Part shown: positions 8,302 to 17,184 of the stretch, one piece after another
How positions within the stretch are numbered: position 1 is the stretch's first letter
How the letters are laid out: the number at the start of each line of letters is the position of its first letter
Source of the DNA: Acinetobacter gyllenbergii CIP 110306 = MTCC 11365
Lineage (GTDB): Bacteria > Pseudomonadota > Gammaproteobacteria > Pseudomonadales > Moraxellaceae
Reading direction: 5' to 3'
Assembly (NCBI RefSeq): GCF_000413855.1
Contig: NZ_ATGG01000013.1
Span: 62,001-126,000, forward strand
Length of the DNA: 64,000 bases
The notes under the pieces: model-generated
Seen by the model: only the letters and a program-made list of their open reading frames with translations
What the model was told of the DNA's origin: nothing
Databases searched by the model: none
Program-made: the position numbers and the translations under genes

Positions 8302-9639
8302 ATGAAAGTGCTGTCTTTACAAAGCAAACTGGTCAAAACTTCGTTAATCAGCTCCATCGTTGCTGGATGTGTGGCATTGCTTTTATTCGCGGTCATTTCT
8401 GTTTACCAAACTATGCAAGTACAAGACGAAATCATGGATGAGATTTCAGATATGCTGCTTATCGCAGATTTAACCAGCCCCTCTGGGCAGCAAATTGATG
8501 AGCTCAGTGATCAGTTTGATATTCAATATCGTTTAAGCAATCAGCAGCAAGTGCTCACCCAGTCAGAAGACTTTCAACTCGATCAACAGTATTACAGTTT
8601 GATTGAGGCCGCACATGGCGACTACGGCTTGATTTGGCAGAAAGGTCAGCTATGGCGAAGTTATGCGGGTGAAGATGAAAATTCGCATATGCACGTGTTG
8701 ATATTGCAACCTTTAGAAGAGCGTTTTCAAGATTTGCTGCATAGCTTTATGGGATATGCACTGGTCTTAATTTTGCTGTGGTTAATGCAGTGGATCATGC
8801 TGCATTTCCTGATCAAGCGCCAATTTAGTGTGATTCATCAATTATCAAAACAAATTTCGGCCAAGAATGCGGATGATCTTAGGCCCATCTCCTCTGGTGA
8901 AGTTGAGTTAAAAGAACTGCAACCGATGTTGGCTCAGCTCAATCGGCTACTGCAGCGTCTAGATCATTCTTTGCAGGCTGAACAACGTTTTACTGCAGAT
9001 GCATCGCATGAGTTACGCTCGCCATTGTCCGCAATTCAGATGCGTTTACAGTTGTTACAACGTAAATATCCAGAACGTACTGCCGATTTTTCACAAATGC
9101 AGCAAGACGTGAGTCGGGGAATTCAAACTTTAGAAAATCTATTGTTATTGGCGCGATTAGATCCTGAGCATGCGGAAAACTTACCCAAAACTTATTTTTC
9201 GATGCAGGAGATTGTTGAAGAGGCAATACAGGCACTTCACTTATTTGCCAAGGAAAAGCATATCCAATTGCATTGGCAGGATGTGGCAGATCTGCAAGGT
9301 CAGATTCTTGCCAATCAGCAGCTCATCTTTACCTGTGTTCGAAACCTTGTGGATAATGCCATTCGGTATACGCCAGAACATGGACAAGTCTATATCACTT
9401 TACAGCAACAGCAGCAATATTTGGCTTTGATTGTAGAAAATGAAGGGCAAGGGATCGGTGCAGAAAGTTTGGCACGTTTGGGTGAGCGTTTTTATCGGGC
9501 TTTGGGAAGCAAAACACAAGGCTCTGGTTTGGGTTTATCTATTTGTAAAAAAATTATTGAACTTCATCATGGGGAAATTGAGTTCGCACTGTCTCAACAT
9601 GGTGGTCTAAAAGTCAGCATACGTTTTAAATGTTTGTAA
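8302..9639 (+). CDS. Sensor histidine kinase (QseC-like)
   Basis: This 445-residue inner-membrane kinase has TM1 at about 12-35, a periplasmic sensor domain of about 115 residues, TM2 near 150-172 and a HAMP-like linker. The H-box DASHELRSPLSAI holds the phosphorylated His near 234. The N-box NLVDNAIRYTP is near 348, and the G2 box GSGLGLSICKK near 410. It partners the regulator encoded 4 bp upstream. The signal is not predictable; in QseC relatives it can be iron, aurora-type autoinducers or cations. A terminator-like hairpin follows. Confidence 0.9.
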   Translation: MKVLSLQSKLVKTSLISSIVAGCVALLLFAVISVYQTMQVQDEIMDEISDMLLIADLTSPSGQQIDELSDQFDIQYRLSNQQQVLTQSEDFQLDQQYYSLIEAAHGDYGLIWQKGQLWRSYAGEDENSHMHVLILQPLEERFQDLLHSFMGYALVLILLWLMQWIMLHFLIKRQFSVIHQLSKQISAKNADDLRPISSGEVELKELQPMLAQLNRLLQRLDHSLQAEQRFTADASHELRSPLSAIQMRLQLLQRKYPERTADFSQMQQDVSRGIQTLENLLLLARLDPEHAENLPKTYFSMQEIVEEAIQALHLFAKEKHIQLHWQDVADLQGQILANQQLIFTCVRNLVDNAIRYTPEHGQVYITLQQQQQYLALIVENEGQGIGAESLARLGERFYRALGSKTQGSGLGLSICKKIIELHHGEIEFALSQHGGLKVSIRFKCL

Positions 9640-9651
9640 TTTAAACACATT

Positions 9652-9680
9652 AAAAAAGCAGTATGCGCTGACATACTGCT
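9652..9680 (-). terminator. Terminator of hemP, possibly bidirectional
   Basis: AGCAGTATG (9657-9665) pairs with CATACTGCT (9672-9680). On the minus strand the stem is followed by TTTTTTA, which suits hemP. On the plus strand it lies 18 bp after the sensor kinase stop. Confidence 0.8.
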
Positions 9681-9718
9681 ATTCCCACGTTTTTTATTGT
9701 TGTGCGATTATTATTATA

Positions 9719-9889
9719 TTACTTCGTTAAAATCAGACGATTATTACGGGTTAAACGTAAACGATACTCCTCACCAGCATGCATGATGCGGATTTCGCGA
9801 CCTAAGGCAAAAAGGTTATTTGAATGCAACATTGGCAATGATTGAGCTGCATCAGTACTGCGGGTAAATAGGCTAAATGGTGCGTTCAT
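9719..9889 (-). CDS. hemP: Small hemin uptake protein HemP
   Basis: A 56-codon ORF starting at ATG 9889 and ending TAA at 9719. The translation contains LGREIRIMHAGEEYRLRLTR, the HemP-family core, and ends NNRLILTK. HemP proteins are small (about 50-70 residues) and iron-regulated, usually near haem/siderophore receptors. In some bacteria they act as regulators of haem-uptake genes. Here hemP stands alone with its own terminator and an excellent Fur box upstream, which supports expression under iron limitation. Confidence 0.9.
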   Translation of the reverse strand: MNAPFSLFTRSTDAAQSLPMLHSNNLFALGREIRIMHAGEEYRLRLTRNNRLILTK

Positions 9890-9923
9890 TTGTTATGCTC
9901 CGTGGTGTGTTTTTTAATGTTTT

Positions 9924-9942
9924 AAATGATAATCATTATCGA
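9924..9942. promoter_or_regulatory. Fur box upstream of hemP
   Basis: The sequence contains ATGATAATCATTATC (9926-9940), whose GATAATCATTATC core matches the Fur consensus GATAATGATAATCATTATC at nearly every position of its right half. It lies about 40 bp upstream of the hemP start, where it would block the promoter when iron is plentiful. Confidence 0.88.
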
Positions 9943-10066
9943 ATAGACCTGTCAACGGAAATTTGAAGAATTTACAAAATCCTCTATTAATTTTATTTTT
10001 TGACATGGGAAAGCGATTATAAATTCCTTAAAATAAAACTGAAAAGATGAGAGATTTTAGTCTGTT

Positions 10067-10978
10067 ATGACCAAAGCTACGGTTGATGTTGCGATCGCAA
10101 TTTTATTACATAAAAGCAAAGTATTGGTAGGTTGGAGACAAGCCAGTCAACACCAAGGCAATAAACATGAATTTCCAGGTGGAAAAGTCGAACTAGGGGA
10201 AAGTCCTGAGCAGGCTTGTCGCCGTGAAATTTTTGAAGAAGTTGGTATTGGTTTAAAAGAGTGGCATGCTTTTGATCTGATTCATTATGAATATGATGAT
10301 CTCATTGTCAATTTGCATTTATTCCATGCTTATGTACCTGATGAATTATTAGGGCTTATTCATCAACCGTGGGCTTGGTATAGCCGAGATCAATTGGCAA
10401 ATTTAAATTTCCCTAAAGCCAATGCTGCAATTTTAGAGCGCTTAAGTTGGTCGCATTTGATTCAAATTAGTGACCAACTTGCTCAAATATCACAACAGCA
10501 TGCTTTGTTTTATTGGCGTACATCTTTAGAAGATCAAGCACAGATTGAATCACAATTGCAGCGCTTAAGCGATGCAGAATATTCGCGGCTGGTTGTCAAT
10601 TATGCGCTTTGGCAGCAATTGAGTAACGACCTACAAGCAAAAATTCAAACCATCCACCTGAAGCAATCACAATTGATGCATTTAAACAAAGCTGAATTGA
10701 TCGTAGGGAAACGTTTTATTGCGGCCTGTCATGATGCAGTGTCATTACAGCATGCACACCAGATTGGCTGTGATGCGGTCTTTTTGAGTCCTGTACATGC
10801 AACCGCCACACATCCTGAAGCACAGGGCTTGGGTTGGCACAGTTTTGCAGAACTGGCACAAAACAGTGATATTCCTGTATTTGCCTTAGGTGGTGTTGCA
10901 CCAGCAGATTTAGAACAAGCCCAAAAACATCATGCTTATGGGCTTGCTGGAATTCGTCAATTTATTTCAGCTGACTAA
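10067..10978 (+). CDS. Nudix (MutT-like) hydrolase fused to a thiamine-phosphate-synthase-like domain
   Basis: A 303-residue two-domain protein. The N-terminal Nudix domain (1-130) has a complete box: GGKVELGESPEQACRREI followed by FEEVGI (about 38-61). MutT-type enzymes hydrolyse 8-oxo-dGTP to prevent mutation. The C-terminal half (about 135-303) resembles the TIM-barrel TMP synthase/TenI fold, with DAVFLSPVHATATHP and FALGGVAP loops. This fusion occurs in other gammaproteobacteria. Whether the second domain is catalytic is unknown. The neighbouring lipoprotein gene is convergent with a 2-bp gap. Confidence 0.88.
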   Translation: MTKATVDVAIAILLHKSKVLVGWRQASQHQGNKHEFPGGKVELGESPEQACRREIFEEVGIGLKEWHAFDLIHYEYDDLIVNLHLFHAYVPDELLGLIHQPWAWYSRDQLANLNFPKANAAILERLSWSHLIQISDQLAQISQQHALFYWRTSLEDQAQIESQLQRLSDAEYSRLVVNYALWQQLSNDLQAKIQTIHLKQSQLMHLNKAELIVGKRFIAACHDAVSLQHAHQIGCDAVFLSPVHATATHPEAQGLGWHSFAELAQNSDIPVFALGGVAPADLEQAQKHHAYGLAGIRQFISAD

Positions 10979-10980
10979 AG

Positions 10981-11526
10981 TCAAAGTGCCTGAATGGCTT
11001 TACGCGCTTCTTGAGCCTTAATGGTATGGCCACGGGCTTCACTGGCTTTCAGGATAATCAACCAGAGCTGTTTCTTCATGGCATTGCTTTGTGCATAACT
11101 TAAGCCACGACGTGCCAATGCTTCGGCATTGGCATATTCTTTGCGCTGATCGGCAATCATGGCCAAATACAAATAAGTTTCAGTCGCTTGTGGTGCAATG
11201 CGTTGTGCTTGTAGGGCATAACGTTCAGCTTCCGCCAATTGCTGCTGTTTATAAGCGACTTGTGTTTTTTGCATTAAGGTTTTAAATGCGGGCAGTTGAC
11301 TGCCATCATTAAACTTTTGCTGAACTTTTTGCTGCGGCACCACCACTGGCACACTTTGGCGCTTAATCTCTTTTTGTTCATAAGGCGTAATTTTCACCCC
11401 AGAAGAAGGTTCAGTCACTTTCTTAGGCGGGTGAGCCGGTGTTGTTTTGGTCGGCGTTTTTTCAGGCGCTGTGGTACAGCCTGCAAGTAGCAACATACCA
11501 ACCAAGACTGCAGTTTTCTTCATCAT
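10981..11526 (-). CDS. TPR-repeat lipoprotein
   Basis: The protein is 181 residues from ATG 11526 (MMKKTAVLVGMLLLAGCTT). A short signal peptide with a lipobox (LLAG-Cys) marks it as a lipoprotein. A Pro/Lys/Thr-rich linker follows to about 70, then two tetratricopeptide-like helix pairs (about 95-165: AERYALQAQRIAPQA and NAEALARRGLSYAQ). It sits 19 bp after mrcB on the same strand. It may be an outer-membrane activator or partner of PBP1b, in the place LpoB would occupy in enterobacteria, but it shows no LpoB homology that I can see. Confidence 0.75.
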   Translation of the reverse strand: MMKKTAVLVGMLLLAGCTTAPEKTPTKTTPAHPPKKVTEPSSGVKITPYEQKEIKRQSVPVVVPQQKVQQKFNDGSQLPAFKTLMQKTQVAYKQQQLAEAERYALQAQRIAPQATETYLYLAMIADQRKEYANAEALARRGLSYAQSNAMKKQLWLIILKASEARGHTIKAQEARKAIQAL

Positions 11527-11545
11527 ATCCAATTATCCTTTTGAC

Positions 11546-13954
11546 TTAGTTGTCACCGCTATAGCTGCCGCTCGAAATAACGCGGCTGGGTTGGCGATTG
11601 GATAAATCTGTATCCATTTGGTTTTCACTTTCACGAATATAGTTGCTGATCCCGTCATTATGATCATCGGCAGGGGTTTCTTCGGACTGTGGAATATAGG
11701 TAGGTTCTACTTCGTAATGAGATTGTCCACAAAGGGTTGCACGACGGGGTACAGTTTGACGTAATAATGGAATATACAACGCTCCATCACAGCCTTGCGC
11801 TGATAAGTCACCCGTTGCACTATCAATCCATTGCCATTGAACATTGTCGGTTTGACGTAGGTTCACAGGTTCTTGGCGTAATTGACGCATCACATTGGTC
11901 CAAACGGGTAATGCACCTGAAGAACCTGTTAAGCCCGTCACTTTATTGTCATCCAGACCTAACCACACCACTGCAACGTGATTGCCTGAATAGCCAGCAA
12001 ACCATGAGTCACGCGTATCATTGGTTGTGCCTGACTTACCTGCTAAATTCAATGATTCAGGTAAGCTGTTATAAGCAGAGCGACCTGTACCAGAACGCAT
12101 CACTTGCTGTAAACCATAGTTAAGAATGTAGGCCGCAGCAGGATCAATAGTCTGTTGAACATTTAAGCCATAACGATCTAATAAATGTCCTTTGGCATCG
12201 ACCACAGTACGAATCGAGCGTGGTGGATACTTGAAGCCACCAGTCGCAAAATTGCCGTAAATGCTTAAAACTTCCATCGGCGACATATTTACGGCACCAA
12301 GGTAAATCGAAGGGTAGGCAGGAATGTCTGAACTTACGCCAAACTGCCTTAATTTATTGCTGAACGCGGATAAACCAAACTCATTGGCTAAACGTACGGT
12401 CGAAAGGTTATACGAGTTGGCCAATGCTTGTTGCATCGGAACAACACCATGTTCACCACCACTATAGTTTTTCGGTGTCCAGCTCTTATCCCCATCAATT
12501 GGAATATTCACTGCACTATCTTCAATCGGGCTTGCCCAAGTATAGCGGCCAGATTCAATCGCATTTAAGTAGATGATCGGTTTTAACAGAGAGCCGACTT
12601 GACGCTTGGCATCCAGTGCACGGTTAAAACCAGTAAAGTCTTGAGTTGAACCGACGGCAGCGACTAATTCACCATTTTCAGGATGTGCAACCAGAACAGC
12701 GCCTTGCAAGTTTTTCAAACGGGCAGGGTTGGCTTTGGCTAAACGGTCCACAGTGCTCTTAAAGGCATTTTGGACTTGGGTTTGTGCAATCGGATCCAGT
12801 GTGGTAAAGATTCTTAGACCTTGATTGGTGATATCACTTTCTTGATATTCAGTGCGAAGTTGACGACGCACGATATCAAGGAAATCTGGGAATTTTGCAG
12901 GGCCTAAGGTTGGTTTACTCACCACATTTAAAGGGCGGGCAATTTCGTCTTGGTATTCAGCTTCGGTTAAGTAACCCATGACTTTCATGTTGTTTAATAC
13001 AACATCACGGCGTTTTTTGGCTGATTCTGGATTACGCCAAGGGTTATATAAAGAAGGACCTTGAACCAGGCCAACTAAATATGCCTGTTGTGAGATATTC
13101 AGTTCACGTAACGGTAAGCCAAAGTAAAATTGTGATGCCAAACCGTAGCCATTGATTGAATAGCTGCCGTTTTGTCCCAAGTTTACTTCATTGAGATACG
13201 CTTCCAGAATTTCATCTTTGCTGTAATGCAATTCAATCAGTAGAGCCATTAGGGCTTCATTGACTTTACGTTTTAACGTTTTCTCTGGAGAGAGATAGAA
13301 GTTTTTAACCAGCTGTTGCGTTAAGGTTGAACCACCTTGACGGCGACCACCGGTGGCGTTACTGACCAAAGCACGTGCCGTACCACGGATTGAAATACCA
13401 TGATGGTGATAGAAGTTACGGTCTTCGGTTGAAATTAATGCTTCAATCAGGGTTTTTGGTACTTTATTCAGTTTAATGAGGACACGGTCTTCATTATGCT
13501 GTGGGTAAATACCGCCAATCAATAAAGGTTCTAAACGTGCAATTCCTGTATTCGAAGGTTTAGTCGAGCGAATTTCGCTAACTTGACCATTCATAAAGGC
13601 AAGTTCGAGTACTTGTTCAGGCTCGGTGCTGTCACCATAGTCAAAACCACGAGTATGCACATACAGTTTATTACCCTGTACCACATAACTACCTGACTTA
13701 TCGTAATTCGCCGTGTTTTTATAACCCAGTAATTTTAACTCTTGGGTAAAATTCTCTTGGGTAATCGGTGCATTAGAATAGATTTCTAATGGGCGAGCGA
13801 ACACCTTGGCAGGAATGTCCCAACGCTGACCTTCAAACTTGTCACGAATAATATTATCCAAGCGGATCAGATAGATACTAAAAGCAACAAAGACACCTAT
13901 CACTAACATTGAGAAAATGAGTGCTAGAAAACCAATACCACGTTCAAACTTCAT
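11546..13954 (-). CDS. mrcB: Penicillin-binding protein 1B (bifunctional transglycosylase/transpeptidase)
   Basis: An 802-residue class A PBP that polymerises and cross-links peptidoglycan from lipid II. It has a single N-terminal membrane anchor (8-30) and a UB2H-type domain. The glycosyltransferase 51 domain carries EDRNFYHHHG (about 177) and GGSTLTQQLVKN. The transpeptidase domain has SxxK in GSLLKP (about 455), SxN in NSYNLS and KSGT (about 640). The C-terminal tail is polar. It starts at ATG 13954. The downstream TPR lipoprotein gene is 19 bp away and probably co-transcribed. Length matches PBP1b rather than PBP1a. Confidence 0.95.
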   Translation of the reverse strand: MKFERGIGFLALIFSMLVIGVFVAFSIYLIRLDNIIRDKFEGQRWDIPAKVFARPLEIYSNAPITQENFTQELKLLGYKNTANYDKSGSYVVQGNKLYVHTRGFDYGDSTEPEQVLELAFMNGQVSEIRSTKPSNTGIARLEPLLIGGIYPQHNEDRVLIKLNKVPKTLIEALISTEDRNFYHHHGISIRGTARALVSNATGGRRQGGSTLTQQLVKNFYLSPEKTLKRKVNEALMALLIELHYSKDEILEAYLNEVNLGQNGSYSINGYGLASQFYFGLPLRELNISQQAYLVGLVQGPSLYNPWRNPESAKKRRDVVLNNMKVMGYLTEAEYQDEIARPLNVVSKPTLGPAKFPDFLDIVRRQLRTEYQESDITNQGLRIFTTLDPIAQTQVQNAFKSTVDRLAKANPARLKNLQGAVLVAHPENGELVAAVGSTQDFTGFNRALDAKRQVGSLLKPIIYLNAIESGRYTWASPIEDSAVNIPIDGDKSWTPKNYSGGEHGVVPMQQALANSYNLSTVRLANEFGLSAFSNKLRQFGVSSDIPAYPSIYLGAVNMSPMEVLSIYGNFATGGFKYPPRSIRTVVDAKGHLLDRYGLNVQQTIDPAAAYILNYGLQQVMRSGTGRSAYNSLPESLNLAGKSGTTNDTRDSWFAGYSGNHVAVVWLGLDDNKVTGLTGSSGALPVWTNVMRQLRQEPVNLRQTDNVQWQWIDSATGDLSAQGCDGALYIPLLRQTVPRRATLCGQSHYEVEPTYIPQSEETPADDHNDGISNYIRESENQMDTDLSNRQPSRVISSGSYSGDN

Positions 13955-14188
13955 AGATTTGCGTTAAAACCAAAACAATGTCGGTAATGATGCGATAGCT
14001 TATTGTCATTTTGCAATCATAAAACTGTGAATAAATAGCAACATGCAATAAAAAGTTTAAGAATGTGTTGACATTAATCGTATAAAAAAACAACGGATAG
14101 ACATTTTTATACTTTTTAATCAATCATCAACGCAACATTGGTTGTTAATGATATGATAGTCAGTAATCGCGACGGAGCTGAATTATTC

Positions 14189-15097
14189 GTGCAAATTTCA
14201 CATAAATCCTTTCGAAATATTGGTCTAATTGGACGACCAGACAAATATTCTGTAGTAGAAACGTTATGTTTAATTCATGATCATCTGATCACTTTAGGCT
14301 TAAACCCCGTTTTTGATCAGGAAACAGCCAAATTGGTGCCTTATAGTCATGGGCAGACCGTTAGCCGAAATTTGCTTGGAGAAGTGGTCGATTTAGTTGT
14401 GGTCGTTGGTGGGGATGGTTCATTATTGCATGCTGCTCGTGCATTGGTTCGACACAATACCCCAGTCATCGGCATCAACCGTGGTCGACTGGGCTTCTTG
14501 ACCGATATTAAGCCAGCAGAGGCTATTTTTAAGCTTGATCAGGTCTTGCAAGGTCAGTTTCAATTGGATCGCCGTTTCTTATTGGAAATGGAAGTCAGAA
14601 CCAATGGTGAAACGATTTATGATGCGATTGCATTGAATGATGTGGTGCTACATTCGGGCAAATCGGTCCATATGATCGATTTTGAACTGAATATTGATGG
14701 ACAATATGTCTATCGTCAGCATAGTGATGGTTTGATTGTTTCAACGCCAACGGGTTCAACCGCATATTCACTGTCAGGTGGTGGGCCAATTTTGCATCCG
14801 AGTATGGATGCGATTGCACTAGTTCCAATGCATCCGCATACGTTGTCATCACGACCAATCGTAGTCGGTGGGCAAAGTGAGGTGAAGATTACCATTCGGG
14901 AAAACCGTGTTTTGCCGATGGTCAGCGCCGATGGTCAACATAGTGTTGCATTAAATGTCGGTGATACTGTGCATATTCGCAAACATCCGTTTAAACTAAG
15001 CTTATTACATCCACCTGGTTATGACTTCTATATGGCATGTCGTACCAAATTGGGGTGGAATCAAGATTTTGAATCTTTTCAACAGGATGACTCATGA
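14189..15097 (+). CDS. nadK: NAD kinase
   Basis: This enzyme phosphorylates NAD to NADP in the cytoplasm. I choose the GTG at 14189 (product begins MQISHKSFRNIGLIG, 302 residues), with GGAG 11 bp upstream; earlier in-frame starts lengthen it beyond the family norm. The family motif GGDGSLLHAAR is near 73-83, the NE/D-type segment around IALNDVVLH follows, and SDGLIVSTPTGSTAYSLSGG is in the second half. It overlaps the next gene by 4 bp (ATGA), so translation is coupled. Confidence 0.95.
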   Translation: MQISHKSFRNIGLIGRPDKYSVVETLCLIHDHLITLGLNPVFDQETAKLVPYSHGQTVSRNLLGEVVDLVVVVGGDGSLLHAARALVRHNTPVIGINRGRLGFLTDIKPAEAIFKLDQVLQGQFQLDRRFLLEMEVRTNGETIYDAIALNDVVLHSGKSVHMIDFELNIDGQYVYRQHSDGLIVSTPTGSTAYSLSGGGPILHPSMDAIALVPMHPHTLSSRPIVVGGQSEVKITIRENRVLPMVSADGQHSVALNVGDTVHIRKHPFKLSLLHPPGYDFYMACRTKLGWNQDFESFQQDDS

Positions 15098-15366
15098 ATA
15101 TTGAACAAATGCTCGCTATTTTAAATCCTGAAATTGTTGAGCGTCTTCGTACTGCTGTTGAAATTGGTAAATGGCCAAATGGTATTGCATTGACCAAAGA
15201 GCAGCGTGAAATTTGTATGCAAGCGGTGTATGCATGGGAAATGGAACATTTGCCAAAAGAACAGCGTAGTGGTTATATCGACCGTGGTACTAAAGAGGAA
15301 GGCGAAGAGTGTGATGATGATCATCACAAACACGAGCCTGAATTTAAGCCAATTCGTTTTGTTTAA
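15094..15366 (+). CDS. DUF1315 (YeaC-like) protein
   Basis: A 90-residue acidic cytoplasmic protein. The first 65 residues match the DUF1315/YeaC family (LRTAVEIGKWPNGIALTKEQ, AVYAWEMEHLP). The C-terminus has an Asp/His cluster (DDDHHKHE) that may bind metal. It is translationally coupled to nadK by a 4-bp overlap and followed by a strong terminator, so the two form an operon. Function of the family is unknown. Confidence 0.85.
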   Translation: MNIEQMLAILNPEIVERLRTAVEIGKWPNGIALTKEQREICMQAVYAWEMEHLPKEQRSGYIDRGTKEEGEECDDDHHKHEPEFKPIRFV

Positions 15367-15382
15367 TACGACTGGAATGAAT

Positions 15383-15407
15383 AAAAATGCTCCTATGGAG
15401 CATTTTT
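15383..15407. terminator. Terminator of nadK-yeaC operon
   Basis: AAAAATGCTCC (15383-15393) and GGAGCATTTTT (15397-15407) form an 11-bp perfect stem with a 3-nt loop. Confidence 0.9.
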
Positions 15408-15457
15408 ATTGCGTATGAAAATTTAGCAAGATTTTAGTTATAAAATGAATAAACTGG

Positions 15458-15877
15458 TTATTCAAGATTATGGTACTCCTCAAAGCAAGAGACTAGTTTT
15501 AAATTCTCAAGAAGATCAGGGTATTGCTTTCTTATAAGTTCAAGGCATTTAGGATTTGCAGTAACGACAATTAAAGGGTCACGAGGATAGGTGAGGAACA
15601 TTGGATAATTCTGAATAAGCCGATAAATTGCTTGTTCCAGTTTGATGTCACCGCATGGTTTATAAATTGTGATACTTTCCACAGTACTATTATTTTCATG
15701 AAAGTTTATCGAAAAATGACATTCATTATTCAGGATTAGATTTTGAAATTGTGTGTTGCCATAATTTAAAAGATAATAATTGTGTTCTATTTCTACCCAA
15801 TAGGGACTAAAGATATTTAAGAGATCATCTTTGCTCGCTGACTCATCCATTGCAATAATAAAATATTCGATTCCCAT
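15458..15877 (-). CDS. Hypothetical protein
   Basis: A 139-residue protein with GAGGAAA upstream of its ATG. No signal peptide, no clear family. It contains IVVTANPKCLELIRKQYPDL near 105-124 and has a mixed alpha/beta look, as in small immunity-type proteins. There is no adjacent toxin, so an immunity role is only a guess. AT-rich; likely lineage-specific. Confidence 0.6.
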   Translation of the reverse strand: MGIEYFIIAMDESASKDDLLNIFSPYWVEIEHNYYLLNYGNTQFQNLILNNECHFSINFHENNSTVESITIYKPCGDIKLEQAIYRLIQNYPMFLTYPRDPLIVVTANPKCLELIRKQYPDLLENLKLVSCFEEYHNLE

Positions 15878-15934
15878 CTTTTTCCTCGTTAATATTTTTT
15901 TCTCTATGCCGTTGAGATTGGAAAAGGGTTAATT

Positions 15935-16495
15935 TTATCGTATTAACTCCTCTAACTCGATTTGGGCTTGAGTAGAATTATTTATAGCCGCCTTGTCCAG
16001 CCAATATTTCGCTTTTTGGGGATTCACTTTCAAAAAATCGTCTCCATCTTGATACCACAAGCCTAATGTAAATTGTGCTTGAGATAAATTGTTATATGCT
16101 GATTTTTCTAGATATTTAAAAGCAAGCTGCTGATTCACAGTGGTTCCTTCACCTTCAAGGTACATCATCGCAAGTACATATTGAGCTTCTGCATGGTTTT
16201 TCTCTGCAGCCAAAAGATAATATTTGAATGCTAATTTATCATCCATTGGGAAACCATTTCTCCCCATGTAATATGAATTTGCAATATAAACTTGGGCTGC
16301 GGTGTTGCCCTGATTGGCACGTTCTAATTGATTGGATACGGTTTGTGTGAGGTCATTTTGTGCGTATGCTGAAGGGTAGCTGAATAGTGTCATGGCTAAG
16401 ACCATACTGATATAAAATGGTTGCTTAAAACGAATTTTTCTATATTTAGAGATTGTTTTTTTTATATTGCTTGTTTGAGAGTCTTGATCCAACAT
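15935..16495 (-). CDS. Sel1-like repeat (SLR) protein
   Basis: This 186-residue protein has a positively charged N-terminus, a hydrophobic segment (about 27-45, ending PSAYAQ) that looks like a signal peptide or anchor, and then Sel1-like repeats. The repeats have the Ala/Tyr/Leu spacing AQVYIANSYYMGRNG, AQYVLAMMYLEGEG and AQFTLGLWYQDGDD, each about 36 residues apart. Such proteins act as adaptors in the periplasm or at the membrane. An internal ATG (about residue 31) would give a shorter signal peptide; the long form has a better start context. Confidence 0.75.
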   Translation of the reverse strand: MLDQDSQTSNIKKTISKYRKIRFKQPFYISMVLAMTLFSYPSAYAQNDLTQTVSNQLERANQGNTAAQVYIANSYYMGRNGFPMDDKLAFKYYLLAAEKNHAEAQYVLAMMYLEGEGTTVNQQLAFKYLEKSAYNNLSQAQFTLGLWYQDGDDFLKVNPQKAKYWLDKAAINNSTQAQIELEELIR

Positions 16496-16690
16496 TTATT
16501 CTCACTTTATCTGTTTAACAGATATATCGTATTGCGAACTATAAAATTAATTTGGGTAGTGTTTACTATTCAGTTCAATAATAACAGCTCATTCAATAAA
16601 TTTTGTTAGAAAGACGTATAATGGTGAAGCAGTTGCACCAACAGGCTAGCAATGGAAAATAGTCATGACGATATTTGGATGAGAAAAATA

Positions 16691-17101
16691 ATGAATAGGA
16701 CTTATCTTAAAATCGCTTTAACTGCACTTGTTATATTTAATACAAGCATAATTTTTGCCAAACAGCCCATTGAATGCCGCCTTAAAGTAAATGTTGTAGC
16801 TAGTCAAAAATATAGTTCGCCACGAACGAAATATACAACTATCAAGAATGATGGTTATCCTATGTTATTGATTGGGATTCAGGTGATAGAGGCGCAAACT
16901 ATGCAGAACTCCCAAAAGATTAAAGCGCATGATGCATATTGTAATAAGTTGATAGGTCAACAGCGAGATGCTTATCTGTCTGGTCCTTATGACGCCAATA
17001 AAATTACAATTAAAATAGGTGATCAATTGAGCCTAAGAAATATTCATTCTTCAGGTCAAGAATATCCATTCTGGCCAGATTTTTATTATGTTGAAGACTA
17101 G
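16691..17101 (+). CDS. Hypothetical exported protein
   Basis: The protein is 136 residues from ATG 16691, giving a clean signal peptide that ends near IIFA-KQP. Starts at 16652 or 16679 are also open and would only lengthen the N-terminus. The mature protein is about 115 residues with cysteines near 29 and 83, which could form a disulfide. Family not recognised. It is followed 83 bp later by a lipoprotein gene on the same strand. Confidence 0.6.
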   Translation: MNRTYLKIALTALVIFNTSIIFAKQPIECRLKVNVVASQKYSSPRTKYTTIKNDGYPMLLIGIQVIEAQTMQNSQKIKAHDAYCNKLIGQQRDAYLSGPYDANKITIKIGDQLSLRNIHSSGQEYPFWPDFYYVED

Positions 17102-17184
17102 GGGGAAAATGACTTTTTGTACTGTATTTAGAATATGTGGGTTTCTTGGGTTGGGCAAACGTGAAACGTGAGATTGGTCAATTG

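Noticed and set aside
14068..14096. TTGACA hexamer upstream of nadK as a sigma70 -35 element
   Set aside because: No acceptable -10 hexamer at 16-18 bp; not enough to call a promoter.
17137..17184. N-terminal extension of the lipoprotein at 17185
   Set aside because: It would place sixteen non-signal residues before a complete lipobox signal peptide.
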